A stretch of DNA of 64,000 bases from JAXMHQ01 sp046346665 (GTDB lineage Bacteria > Verrucomicrobiota > Verrucomicrobiia > Limisphaerales > JAXMHQ01), in the NCBI GenBank assembly GCA_046346665.1, contig JAXMHQ010000023.1:1-64000 (forward strand), written 5' to 3'. The notes beneath the pieces were generated by a model, which did not search any database, was not told the origin of the DNA, and saw only the letters and a program-made list of their open reading frames with translations. How positions within the stretch are numbered: the first letter of the stretch is position 1; each line of letters opens with the position of its first letter. Both the position numbers and the translations under genes were made by a program. Shown one piece after another: positions 1-7,664 of this stretch.

Positions 1-1
1 C

Positions 2-673
2 CCCGTCTTCGTCCCCTCCCCGTCCCGTGTCTGGCAGACCGCTTGGGAGTTTCTGCACGACGGTTACCTGTGGCCGGACGTGCAAATCAGCCTCTACCGC
101 GTCACCGCCGGATTCCTCCTGTCCGCCGCGCTCGCAATCCCCGTCGGCGTGTTCATGGGCTCCTTCCGCGTTTGCGAAGGACTGCTCCAGCCGCTCACGG
201 AATATGTCCGCTACATCCCCGTCCCCGCCCTCATCCCCCTGCTCATGCTGTTCTTCGGCATCGGCGAAATAGCCAAGGTCATGCTCATCTTCGTCGGCAC
301 CTTCTTCCAGCTCGTGCTCATGGTCGCGGATGAAATCCGGCGCGTCCCGCACGAACTCGTCCAGGTGAGCCAAACCCTCGGGGCCAGCCGCGGCGAAACC
401 GTCCGGCTCGTCCTGCTCCGCGCCGCCATGCCCGGCATCTTCGACGCGCTCCGCCTCTGTAACGGCTGGGCCTGGACCTACCTCGTCGTCGCCGAACTCA
501 TCGCCGCCAACGAAGGCATGGGCTACCGCATTCTCAAGTTTTCGCGCTTCCTCCAGACTCCAAAAATTTTCGTTTACCTGATCCTCCTCGGCGTCATCGG
601 GCTCGCGCTCGATTTCGCCTTCCGCAGATTGAACCGCCGCCTGTTCCACTGGGCGGACGCCACCCGACGATGA
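2..673 (+). CDS. ABC transporter permease, NitT/TauT family (5'-truncated by window edge)
   Basis: This is the inner-membrane permease of a binding-protein-dependent importer of the nitrate/taurine/sulfonate/urea type. The reading frame is open to the left edge (VWQTAWEFLHDGYLWPDV precedes the first GTG at 80), so the gene starts outside the window. Several hydrophobic segments are visible. The EAA-type cytoplasmic loop (VPHELVQVSQTLGASRGET) is the docking site for the ATPase, and the C-terminal helix IFVYLILLGVIGLALD is typical of the family. It overlaps the ATPase gene by an ATGA junction at 670-673, which implies translational coupling. The binding protein is presumably just to the left. 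The substrate is inferred only from the adjacent urease operon: urea or a urea-releasing compound. Confidence 0.9.
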   Translation, partial: PVFVPSPSRVWQTAWEFLHDGYLWPDVQISLYRVTAGFLLSAALAIPVGVFMGSFRVCEGLLQPLTEYVRYIPVPALIPLLMLFFGIGEIAKVMLIFVGTFFQLVLMVADEIRRVPHELVQVSQTLGASRGETVRLVLLRAAMPGIFDALRLCNGWAWTYLVVAELIAANEGMGYRILKFSRFLQTPKIFVYLILLGVIGLALDFAFRRLNRRLFHWADATRR

Positions 674-1506
674 AACTCGAGGTTCGCAGCCTGGAAAAAA
701 TTTATTCGAGCCGCAAAGGCCTCGTCCAGGCCCTGCAGCCCACGTCGTTCTCCGTCGGCACCGGCGAATTCGTCAGCCTGGTCGGCCCGTCCGGCTGCGG
801 CAAATCCACCACGCTCTACATGGTCGCCGGCCTCGAGCAGGCCAGCGGCGGCGAAATCCTCCTCGACGGCGAACAGGTCCGGGGGCCGGGCGCCGACCGC
901 GGCATGGTGTTTCAGAATTACACGCTGTTCCCCTGGCTGACCGTGTTGCAGAACACCCAGTTCAGCTTCGAACTGCAGAGCAATCGCGACAGTTCCCGCA
1001 CGCCCGGCCAGGTCATGACCCGCGTCGGCCGCGCCTATTCCCTGCTCGACCTCATGGGCCTGCAGAATTTCTACGGCGCCTACCCGCGCGAATTGTCCGG
1101 CGGCATGAAACAACGCGTCGCCATCGCCCGCGCCCTCACGAACCAGCCGAAAATCCTGCTCATGGACGAGCCGTTCGGCGCTCTCGACGCACAGACGCGC
1201 GAGGAGATGCAGGAACTCCTGCTGCTGCTCAGCCGCCACGAACGCACCACCATCCTGTTCGTCACGCACGACGTCGAGGAAGCCATCTACCTCTCGACCC
1301 GCATCCTGGTGTTCTCGTCGCGCCCGGGCCGGATCCTCGCCGACATCCCCGTTCCTGGCGGGGCGGAGCGGACGCTGGATTTCAAGCTCACGCCGGAGTT
1401 CATGCGATTGAAGCGCGAACTGCTGGACCTGCTCCACCAGCAGCAGAAGACCGATTTCGACCGCGAACAACTCCTGCGAAAACTGGTGCAACAACCCGGA
1501 TCCTGA
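670..1506 (+). CDS. ABC transporter ATP-binding protein, NitT/TauT (SsuB/TauB) family
   Basis: This is the ATPase subunit powering the importer of the preceding permease. Walker A GPSGCGKST lies at residues 39-47, followed by a Q-loop (GMVFQNYTLFPW), the signature LSGGMKQRVAIARAL, Walker B ILLMDEPFGALD and the H-loop FVTHDVEEA. At 278 residues it is the usual length, with a short C-terminal tail after the H-loop. The start is fixed by the ATGA overlap with the permease. Only 6 bp separate it from ureD, so transporter and urease genes are probably one transcript and the substrate probably feeds urease. Which of urea, cyanate or another nitrogen compound is imported cannot be read from the ATPase. 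Confidence 0.92.
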   Translation: MKLEVRSLEKIYSSRKGLVQALQPTSFSVGTGEFVSLVGPSGCGKSTTLYMVAGLEQASGGEILLDGEQVRGPGADRGMVFQNYTLFPWLTVLQNTQFSFELQSNRDSSRTPGQVMTRVGRAYSLLDLMGLQNFYGAYPRELSGGMKQRVAIARALTNQPKILLMDEPFGALDAQTREEMQELLLLLSRHERTTILFVTHDVEEAIYLSTRILVFSSRPGRILADIPVPGGAERTLDFKLTPEFMRLKRELLDLLHQQQKTDFDREQLLRKLVQQPGS

Positions 1507-1512
1507 CGCATC

Positions 1513-2391
1513 ATGCTCGACACTTACACACGCTCGAACATGCAACCCGCTTCCACCACAGGCCCGCAACCGGCCCCCGCCGGTTCCGCCGAACTGGAAG
1601 TCCAGCTCGTGTTTGGCGAGAGCACGCTGGTTTCCGCGCGGGCCGCCAGCCCCATGAAGCTGCTCACGCCCAACCCGCGCGGCGCCAGCGTCTGGACTTA
1701 CAGCAGCAGCTTCGGCGGCGGCCTCGTCGCCGGCGACCAGACCGCTCTCGCCATCACCGTCGGCCCCGGCGCCCGCTGCTTCTTCGGCACCCAGGCCTCC
1801 ACCAAGGTCTACCGCAATCCCGGGGCCGCGCCCTGCCATCACAAAACCACCGCCTCGCTCGGGGCGGGCTCCCTGCTCGTGTTCGCCCCCGACCCCGTGC
1901 AGGCCTACGCCGATTCCCATTACACCCAAACACAAGAATTCCGGCTCGCCGCCGGCAGCGGCCTCGTGCTGCTCGACTGGTTCGGATCCGGCCGCGCCGC
2001 GCGTGGCGAGCGCTGGGCCTTCCAGCATTTCCAAAGCCGCAACGAGGTGTTCATCGACGGCCGGCGCGCCTTCATCGATTCGCTCCTGCTGGATCCCGCC
2101 GACGGTCCGGTCGCCTCCGAACACCGCGGCGGCCGGTTCAACTGCCACGCGCTGCTGCTGCTCCTGGGCGCGCCGCTCGCCGGGGCCGCCGCACAACTGC
2201 TCCAACTCATGCACCAGGCCCCGGTCCAGCCCGGCGAATCGCCGGCCGCCAGCGCCAGCGCGGTTCCCGACGGCGCGCTCCTCCGCGTGGCGGGCGAGTC
2301 CGTCGAACAGGTCGGCGCCCTGCTCCGCGGCCATCTTGGATTCCTGCCGGGACTGCTGGGAGACGATCCCTGGAGCCGGAAACATTTTTGA
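1513..2391 (+). CDS. ureD: Urease accessory protein UreD (UreH)
   Basis: This scaffold protein binds apo-urease and, with UreF and UreG, delivers nickel to the active site. At 292 residues it is near the family length. The characteristic core is visible: the LLTPNPRGASVWTYSSSFGGG segment near residues 48-70, GLVAGDQ, the CFFGTQASTKVYR segment, and the SGRAARGERWAF region near 155-170. The ATG at 1513 is used here; the in-frame ATG at 1540 is an alternative and loses only nine non-conserved residues. It is the first urease gene after the transporter, an order common in bacterial urease operons. The C-terminal part is alanine- and proline-rich but ends in the usual FLPGLLGDDPW-like tail. Confidence 0.9.
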   Translation: MLDTYTRSNMQPASTTGPQPAPAGSAELEVQLVFGESTLVSARAASPMKLLTPNPRGASVWTYSSSFGGGLVAGDQTALAITVGPGARCFFGTQASTKVYRNPGAAPCHHKTTASLGAGSLLVFAPDPVQAYADSHYTQTQEFRLAAGSGLVLLDWFGSGRAARGERWAFQHFQSRNEVFIDGRRAFIDSLLLDPADGPVASEHRGGRFNCHALLLLLGAPLAGAAAQLLQLMHQAPVQPGESPAASASAVPDGALLRVAGESVEQVGALLRGHLGFLPGLLGDDPWSRKHF

Positions 2392-2435
2392 TTTTGGAAT
2401 TTCGGTTTTCGGTTTTTTCAATACGTTGAACGTCC

Positions 2436-3194
2436 ATGCACCTTTCGCCCCGTGAACTCGACAAGTTGATGCTGCACCAGGCGGGTGTTCTCGCCCAGAA
2501 ACGCCTCGCGCGCGGCCTGCGGCTCAATCACCCCGAAGCCGTCGCCCTCATCGCCACCCAACTGCTCGAATTTATCCGCGACGGGCGGTCCGTCTCCGAG
2601 CTAATGAACCTCGGCCGCCAGTTCCTCGGCCGAAACCAGGTCATGCCCGGCGTGCCCGAAATGATCCCCGATGTCCAGGTCGAAGGCACGTTCCCCGACG
2701 GCTCCAAGCTCGTCACCGTCCATCACCCGATCGCCTCCGAAAACGGCAACCTGTCTCTCGCCCTGCACGGCAGCTTCCTGCCCGTGCCCGACCTCTCGCT
2801 GTTCCCACCCCAGCCCGCGTCGCCCACCCCCGGCGCCTGCGAGGTGCCCGACGGCGAAATCGAACTCAACGCGATCCGCGATACCGTCGAACTCGCGGTC
2901 ACCAACCTCGGCGACCGCCCGGTGCAGGTCGGCAGCCATTATCATTTCATCGAAACCAACCGCGCCCTGCAGTTCGACCGCGAAAAGTCCTACGGCAAAC
3001 GCCTCGACATCCCCGCCGGCACCGCCGTCCGGTTCGAACCCGGCGAAACCCGCACCGTGCGGCTCGTCGACATCGCCGGACGCAAGGTCATCCAGGGCGG
3101 CAACGCGCTGGCCTCCGGCAAAGTCTCCGCCGCAAACCGCAAGGCCGCGATGAAGCGCATCAGCAAAGGCGGATTCGCGAACAAGGCACCATGA
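2436..3194 (+). CDS. ureAB: Fused urease gamma-beta subunit (UreA-UreB)
   Basis: These are two small structural subunits of urease in one chain. Residues 1-100 match the gamma subunit (LSPRELDKLMLHQAGVLA, then GRQFLGRNQVMPGV and VEGTFPDGSKLVTVH). A linker follows, then the beta subunit from about residue 135 (EVPDGEIELNA, then VGSHYHFIETNRALQFDR, RLDIPAGTAVRFEPGE and GGNALASGKV). At 252 residues it is about the sum of the two subunits. Fused gamma-beta chains are known in Helicobacter UreA and some other bacteria; most bacteria keep them separate. It is followed by a 107-bp gap with a long hairpin before ureC, unlike the tight spacing elsewhere in the operon, which could alter relative expression of the subunits. 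Confidence 0.95.
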   Translation: MHLSPRELDKLMLHQAGVLAQKRLARGLRLNHPEAVALIATQLLEFIRDGRSVSELMNLGRQFLGRNQVMPGVPEMIPDVQVEGTFPDGSKLVTVHHPIASENGNLSLALHGSFLPVPDLSLFPPQPASPTPGACEVPDGEIELNAIRDTVELAVTNLGDRPVQVGSHYHFIETNRALQFDREKSYGKRLDIPAGTAVRFEPGETRTVRLVDIAGRKVIQGGNALASGKVSAANRKAAMKRISKGGFANKAP

Positions 3195-3214
3195 AAACCG
3201 CGGCACGATCGGTC

Positions 3215-3290
3215 GGTGGGGCGAGACTCCGTCGAGCCCTGTCTCATCTCAACCCCGGCCGGTCAGGGCTCAACCGAGTCTCGCCACACC
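3215..3290. repeat. 27-bp inverted repeat (hairpin) between ureAB and ureC
   Basis: The left arm is 3215-3241 (GGTGGGGCGAGACTCC... ending GAGCCCTG) and the right arm 3264-3290, matching at 24 of 27 positions with a 22-nt loop. It fills most of the ureAB-ureC gap. The left arm recurs base for base at 46470-46496, so it is a dispersed repeat. It could attenuate transcription or protect mRNA ends inside the urease operon; that role is inference. Confidence 0.8.
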
Positions 3291-3301
3291 TATCCTGATT
3301 T

Positions 3302-5014
3302 ATGCATAAAATGAAACGCTCCCATTACGCGGACATGTTCGGCCCGACCACGGGCGACAAGGTCCGGCTCGGGGACACGTCGCTCATGCTCGAAGTGGAG
3401 CGCGATTTCACCGTCTACGGCGACGAATGCAAATTCGGCGGCGGCAAAGTCATCCGCGAAGGCATGGGCCAGGCCGCCGGCGTCGGCGACCGCGACGCGC
3501 TGGATTGCGTCATCACCAACGCGCTCGTGGTGGATCACTCGGGCATCTTCAAGGCCGATGTCGGCATCAAGAACGGCCTCATCGCCGCGCTCGGCAAAGC
3601 CGGCAACCCGGACGTCATGGCCGGCGTCCACCCCAAACTCGTCGTCGGCGTCACAACCGAGGTGATCGCCGGGGAAGGATTGATCCTGACGGCAGGCGGG
3701 CTCGACACGCACATTCATTTCATCTGCCCGCAACAGGCTCACGAAGCCATCGCGGCCGGGCTGACGACCATGGTCGGGGGCGGCACGGGACCGGCCGTGG
3801 GCACTTGCGCCACCACCTGCACGCCGGGATCGTTCAACATGCGGATGATGCTGCAGGCCGTGGACAGTTTGCCGCTCAATTTCGGCTTCACCGGCAAGGG
3901 CAATACAGCCCTGCCCGCCGGCCTCCCGGATCAAATCAAGGCGGGCGCCATCGGCCTGAAACTCCACGAGGATTGGGGCACCACGCCCGCCGCCATCGAT
4001 TGCTGCCTCGGTGTCGCGGACGAACACGATATCCAGGTCACCATCCACACCGACACGCTCAACGAATCCGGGTTCGTCGAGGATTCACTCGCCGCGTTCC
4101 GCGGCCGGACGATTCACACCTACCATTCCGAAGGTGCCGGCGGCGGGCACGCGCCCGACATCATCCGCGTCTGCGGTGAACCCAACGTCCTCCCCAGCTC
4201 CACCAACCCCACCCGCCCCTACACGGTCAACACGCTGGATGAACACCTCGACATGCTCATGGTGTGCCATCATCTCGACGCCGGACTGCCCGAGGACGTC
4301 GCGTTCGCCGAAAGCCGCATCCGGGGCGAAACGATCGCCGCCGAGGACATCCTCCACGACCTCGGCGCCATCAGCATGATGTCGAGCGACAGCCAGGCGA
4401 TGGGCCGCATCGGCGAAGTGATCACGCGCACCTGGCAGACCGCGGACAAAATGAAGCAGCAGCGCGGCCGGCTGCCCGGGGAAACCGGCTCCAACGACAA
4501 CCTCCGGATCAAACGTTACCTGTCCAAGTACACGATCAATCCCGCGCTGGCCCACGGCATGGCGCACCTCGTCGGCTCCGTCGAACCCGGCAAACTCGCG
4601 GACCTGGTCCTCTGGAAGCCGGCCCTGTTCGGCGCCAAACCGGAAATGGTGATCAAAGGCGGCGTCATCGCCTGGGCCCAGATGGGCGATCCCAACGCCA
4701 GCATCCCCACGCCGCAGCCGGTCACGATGCGCCCCATGTTCGGCAGCTTCGGCAAAGCCGCAGGCCCCTGCTCCATCGCGTTCGTCAGCAAACTCGCCCT
4801 GCAATCCGGCGTCGCCCGGCGCTACGGCCTCAGCAAACGCGTCGAATCCGTCAAAGGCTGCCGCAAAATCCGGAAACAGGATCTCAAGTGGAACAACGCC
4901 CTGCCGAAAATTACCGTCGACCCCGAGACCTACGAGGTCCGCGCCGACGGCGAACGGCTGACGTGCGAACCGGCCAAAGTACTCCCGCTGGCCCAACGCT
5001 ATTTCCTGTTCTGA
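3302..5014 (+). CDS. ureC: Urease alpha subunit (catalytic)
   Basis: This subunit hydrolyses urea to ammonia and carbamate at a dinuclear nickel centre in the cytoplasm. All active-site residues are present, with a +3 offset from Klebsiella numbering: His137 and His139 (DTHIHF), the lysine to be carbamylated, Lys220 (GLKLHEDWG), the HTDTLNESGF and HTYHSEGAGGGH histidines, the flap MVCHHLD with His323, and the aspartate in SSDSQAMGR. At 570 residues it is standard length, ending in the usual LPLAQRYFLF. The ATG at 3302 is used; the ATG at 3311 (MKRSHYADMFG) would fit the family start equally well. It overlaps ureF by an ATGA-type junction at 5012-5015. Confidence 0.97.
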   Translation: MHKMKRSHYADMFGPTTGDKVRLGDTSLMLEVERDFTVYGDECKFGGGKVIREGMGQAAGVGDRDALDCVITNALVVDHSGIFKADVGIKNGLIAALGKAGNPDVMAGVHPKLVVGVTTEVIAGEGLILTAGGLDTHIHFICPQQAHEAIAAGLTTMVGGGTGPAVGTCATTCTPGSFNMRMMLQAVDSLPLNFGFTGKGNTALPAGLPDQIKAGAIGLKLHEDWGTTPAAIDCCLGVADEHDIQVTIHTDTLNESGFVEDSLAAFRGRTIHTYHSEGAGGGHAPDIIRVCGEPNVLPSSTNPTRPYTVNTLDEHLDMLMVCHHLDAGLPEDVAFAESRIRGETIAAEDILHDLGAISMMSSDSQAMGRIGEVITRTWQTADKMKQQRGRLPGETGSNDNLRIKRYLSKYTINPALAHGMAHLVGSVEPGKLADLVLWKPALFGAKPEMVIKGGVIAWAQMGDPNASIPTPQPVTMRPMFGSFGKAAGPCSIAFVSKLALQSGVARRYGLSKRVESVKGCRKIRKQDLKWNNALPKITVDPETYEVRADGERLTCEPAKVLPLAQRYFLF

Positions 5015-5718
5015 TGAACGGGCCCGTGGCAACCACGCGCCGCCGCCGCGCCGTCCGAGCCCTCGACCCTCGACCCTCGACCCTCGACTGGCTCCTGTGG
5101 CAGCTCGCCGATTCCGCGCTGCCCACCGGCGGCTTCGCCCATTCCGCCGGCCTGGAAGCCGCCTGGCAACAGGGCGCCATTCCGGACACTGCCGCCCTGG
5201 AATCGTTCCTCGACGCCAGCCTGGCTCAACTTGGCCACGCCGGACTGCCGCTGATGACGGCGGCTTACGATGTCCCAGCCGAACTGCCCGAATGGGACGC
5301 GCTCTGCGACGCGTTCACCACGAACCACGTCGCCAACCGCGCCAGCCGCGCCCAGGGCCAGGCACTGCTCCGCGCCGCGCGCCAGATCTTCGGCGGCGAC
5401 CCCGCTCCCGTCCTGCCGTTCGGACATTTCTATCCCGTGTTCGGATCCGAACTGCGCCGGCTCGAAATTCCCCGCGACACCGCCATGCGCCTGCTGTTTT
5501 TCAATCACCTGCGCGGGCTGCTCGCCGCGGCCGTGCGACTCAACATCGTCGGCCCGCTCCAGGCCCAGTCGCTCCAGCATCAATTCGCCCCGCGCGCCGA
5601 GTCCGCCCTGCAACGGTGCTCGCACCTGACCGTTTCCGATCTCGCCCAGGTCTCGCCCCTGCTCGATCTCTGGCAGGGCGCGCAGGACCGGCTGTATTCG
5701 CGCCTCTTCCAAAGCTGA
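5014..5718 (+). CDS. ureF: Urease accessory protein UreF
   Basis: UreF acts with UreD and UreG in nickel insertion, as the scaffold or GTPase-gating partner of UreG. After the N-terminus comes the family start LLWQLADSALPTGGFAHSAG, then a helical protein of 234 residues. NHLRGLLAAAVRLNIVGPLQAQ is the conserved region near 160-180. The ATG at 5014 overlaps the ureC stop. The first 30 or so codons are not conserved in the family and contain four tandem 7-bp copies of CCCTCGA (5060-5087), giving the segment ALDPRPSTLD. Copy-number change in that tract would shift the frame. A start downstream of the tract, at a non-ATG codon, cannot be excluded. Confidence 0.88.
   Translation: MNGPVATTRRRRAVRALDPRPSTLDWLLWQLADSALPTGGFAHSAGLEAAWQQGAIPDTAALESFLDASLAQLGHAGLPLMTAAYDVPAELPEWDALCDAFTTNHVANRASRAQGQALLRAARQIFGGDPAPVLPFGHFYPVFGSELRRLEIPRDTAMRLLFFNHLRGLLAAAVRLNIVGPLQAQSLQHQFAPRAESALQRCSHLTVSDLAQVSPLLDLWQGAQDRLYSRLFQS
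5060..5087 (+). repeat. Four tandem heptamers (CCCTCGA) inside ureF
   Basis: There are four exact copies of a 7-bp unit within the 5' coding part of ureF. Because 7 is not a multiple of 3, gain or loss of one copy would frameshift the gene unless the start lies downstream. It belongs to the same style of short tandem repeat seen throughout the intergenic DNA of this window. Confidence 0.9.
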
Positions 5719-5724
5719 TTTCCC

Positions 5725-6414
5725 ATGAGACTCCTGCTCCATCTCGGTTCCCACGGCGGCGGCGCCGGCCTCCTCCATCAACGCGACCAAGCGCTGAAAC
5801 GCGACCGCTCCCAGCGCGCGTTCACCATCGGCATCGGCGGCCCCGTCGGCAGCGGCAAGACCGCCCTGATGCTCCAGCTCTGCCTGAAATTGCGCGAGCA
5901 CTACAGCCTCGCGGCCGTGACGAACGATATCTTCACCCGCGAAGACGGCGAATTCCTCACGCGCCACCAGGCGCTGCCCGCCGAGCGCATCCGCGCCGTC
6001 GAAACCGGCGGCTGCCCCCACGCCGCCATCCGCGAAGACATCTCCGCCAACCTGATCGCCCTCGAAGACCTCCACCGCCGCTGGAACCCCGACCTGCTGC
6101 TCATCGAATCGGGCGGGGACAACCTCGCCGCCTGCTTCAGCCGCGAGCTGGCGGATTACACCATCCAGGTCATCGACGTCGCGGGTGGCGATAAAATCCC
6201 CCGCAAAGGCGGACCCGGCATCACGCAAACCGACCTGCTCGTCATCAACAAGACCGATCTCGCGGAGGCGGTGGGGGCGGATTTAAAGGTGATGGATCGC
6301 GACACGCGCCGGATGCGCGGCGAAGGCCCCTTCGTGTTCGCCCAGGTGAAAAACGGCGTCGGCATCGACGAGATCGTCCACCACGTCCTGCACGCGGCGG
6401 GGCTGCCGCACTGA
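5725..6414 (+). CDS. ureG: Urease accessory GTPase UreG
   Basis: UreG is a SIMIBI-class GTPase that hydrolyses GTP to drive nickel delivery to apo-urease. The P-loop GGPVGSGKT lies at residues 38-46. The nickel-binding CPH motif (Cys97-Pro-His99 in VETGGCPHAAIRED), the IESGGDNLAA loop and the guanine-specificity motif NKTD are all present. At 229 residues it is about 25-30 residues longer than typical UreG because of an N-terminal extension carrying three histidines (LHLGSHGGGAGLLHQ). Since no ureE is present nearby, this extension might contribute metal binding; that is inference. It is the last gene of the operon, followed by a repeat hairpin and the convergent agmatine deiminase gene. Confidence 0.95.
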   Translation: MRLLLHLGSHGGGAGLLHQRDQALKRDRSQRAFTIGIGGPVGSGKTALMLQLCLKLREHYSLAAVTNDIFTREDGEFLTRHQALPAERIRAVETGGCPHAAIREDISANLIALEDLHRRWNPDLLLIESGGDNLAACFSRELADYTIQVIDVAGGDKIPRKGGPGITQTDLLVINKTDLAEAVGADLKVMDRDTRRMRGEGPFVFAQVKNGVGIDEIVHHVLHAAGLPH

Positions 6415-6417
6415 AGA

Positions 6418-6516
6418 AGTTGCAGGTTCACAAGTTGCATGTTGCTGGTTCAAGAACGCGCAGACAGCCCGCCAGGAACCCGCAACCTGCAACCTGCAAC
6501 CTGCAACCTGCAACCC
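6418..6516. repeat. Heptad-repeat hairpin (GCAACCT units) between ureG and agmatine deiminase
   Basis: The right side, 6482-6516, is five tandem heptamers (GCAACCT four times, then GCAACCC). The left side, 6418-6454, is made of degenerate complementary units (AGTTGCA, GGTTCAC, GTTGCAT, GTTGCTG). The two sides can pair to a long imperfect stem. The array ends exactly one base before the stop codon of the convergent gene (6517). A bidirectional terminator is the simplest role. Confidence 0.8.
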
Positions 6517-7602
6517 CTACGCCGGCTGCTGCTGCGTCAGGCAATGCAGCGATCCAAATCCTAACACTAGGTCGACCGCATGGATCCCCACCACCGGGCG
6601 ATCCTTGAACAGCTCGCCCAGCGTGCCGAGAGCGACCCGGTCGTTCGGATCGTTGAAGGTCGGCACGATCACAGCCGCGTTGCTGATGTAGAAATTGGCG
6701 TAGCTCGCCGGCAGCCGGTAGCCGTCGAAATACAGCGGCGCCGGCATCGGCAGCGGCACCACCTCCGGCCGCGACCCGTCCTCCAGCCGCAAATCCCGGA
6801 TCCGATCCCAGTTCTCCGCCAGCGGACGGTAATTGATGTCCTTGCGGTTCGATTCGCGGATCAGCACCACCGTCTTGCGATTGACGAAACGGCAGATGTC
6901 GTCGATGTGCCCGTGCGTGTCGTCCCCCACCGGCCCGTTCAGCAGCCACAGGATGTTTTTCATCCCCAGGTAACGCTTGAGGGTCTCGTCGATCTCGCGC
7001 CGGCCAAGCCCCGGGTTGCGCACCTGGACTCGCGGGTGCAGGTAGCATTCCTCCGTGGTCAGCAATGTGCCGCGGCCGTTGACCTCGATGCCGCCGCCTT
7101 CGATCACGAAATCGCGCCCCTCATATTCCGCGTTGAAAAGCTTCTTCTTCAGCAGCCGAGCCGCCGTTTCCGGCACCTTCCGGTCCTTCTGCCAGTCGTC
7201 ATACTTTGCCCACGCGTTGAAATGAAAATGCACAATGGCGGTTTCCGACTTCTGCCTTCCGCCTTCCACCTTCCGCCTTCTCACAAAAATCGGCCCGCTG
7301 TCGCGCGTCCAACCCCGGTTGGTGGGATGAATGATAAACTGGATGCGGGACAGGTTGCAGCCGGCGCGCTTCAGGTAACGGCTGGCAAGCGTCCGCTCGG
7401 CAGTGTGCCGGACCAGGATCCGGACTTGCTCGCCCTCGGAAATCTTCCGCACCATCTCCCCGTACACCCACCGGATCGTGTCGATCTTGTCCGGCCAGTC
7501 GGTTTCATTGTGCGGCCAGCCCAGCCAGGTGGCCTCGTGCGGTTCCCATTCGGCAGGCATGGAATAACCGAGGGCGGCCGGCGTGGTGTCGGATGGATTC
7601 AT
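6517..7602 (-). CDS. aguA: Agmatine deiminase / peptidyl-arginine deiminase family protein
   Basis: The probable product hydrolyses agmatine to N-carbamoylputrescine and ammonia (putrescine synthesis) in the cytoplasm. The fold signature is complete: MPAEWEPHEATWLGWPHN at the N-terminus, NRGWTRDSGPIFV near residue 95, FVIEGGGIEVNGRGTLL, the GPVGDDTHGHIDD block, and catalytic Cys354 in GSLHCLTQQQP at the C-terminus. At 361 residues it has family length. Unusually, the segment RRRKVEGGRQKSE, directly after PIFV, is encoded by tandem heptamers (7251-7285) and looks like a repeat-derived insertion in a surface loop. Ammonia-generating activity next to a urease operon may be coincidental, as the two units are convergent. 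Confidence 0.9.
   Translation of the reverse strand: MNPSDTTPAALGYSMPAEWEPHEATWLGWPHNETDWPDKIDTIRWVYGEMVRKISEGEQVRILVRHTAERTLASRYLKRAGCNLSRIQFIIHPTNRGWTRDSGPIFVRRRKVEGGRQKSETAIVHFHFNAWAKYDDWQKDRKVPETAARLLKKKLFNAEYEGRDFVIEGGGIEVNGRGTLLTTEECYLHPRVQVRNPGLGRREIDETLKRYLGMKNILWLLNGPVGDDTHGHIDDICRFVNRKTVVLIRESNRKDINYRPLAENWDRIRDLRLEDGSRPEVVPLPMPAPLYFDGYRLPASYANFYISNAAVIVPTFNDPNDRVALGTLGELFKDRPVVGIHAVDLVLGFGSLHCLTQQQPA
7251..7285 (-). repeat. Tandem heptamers (TCCGCCT type) inside the agmatine deiminase gene
   Basis: Read on the plus strand, the units are TCTGCCT, TCCGCCT, TCCACCT, TCCGCCT and TCTCACA, at exactly 7-bp spacing. Three units make 21 bp, so an in-frame insertion is possible; it encodes the charged segment KVEGGRQKSE. 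A coding example of the short tandem repeats that otherwise sit between genes here. Confidence 0.8.
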
Positions 7603-7604
7603 TC

Positions 7605-7642
7605 TTAAAAGTTAAAGGGTTAAAAGGTTGAACAGTTGAATC
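7605..7642. repeat. GTTAAAAN octad tract upstream of agmatine deiminase
   Basis: Four 8-nt units (GTTAAAGG, GTTAAAAG, GTTGAACA, GTTGAATC) follow a TTAAAA lead between the agmatine deiminase start (7602) and the end of the racemase gene (7665). The same unit family forms a full hairpin at 61186-61276; here no complementary arm is seen. It is AT-rich and could overlap the deiminase promoter. Confidence 0.6.
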
Positions 7643-7664
7643 GTCGTCACGGCCGTTTCGCGGA

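Noticed and set aside
574..2421. Long minus-strand open frame of 615 codons opposite the transporter ATPase and ureD
   Set aside because: Composition is the Ala/Gly/Arg-rich pattern of antisense GC-rich DNA, no family motif is present, and the plus-strand genes are unambiguous.
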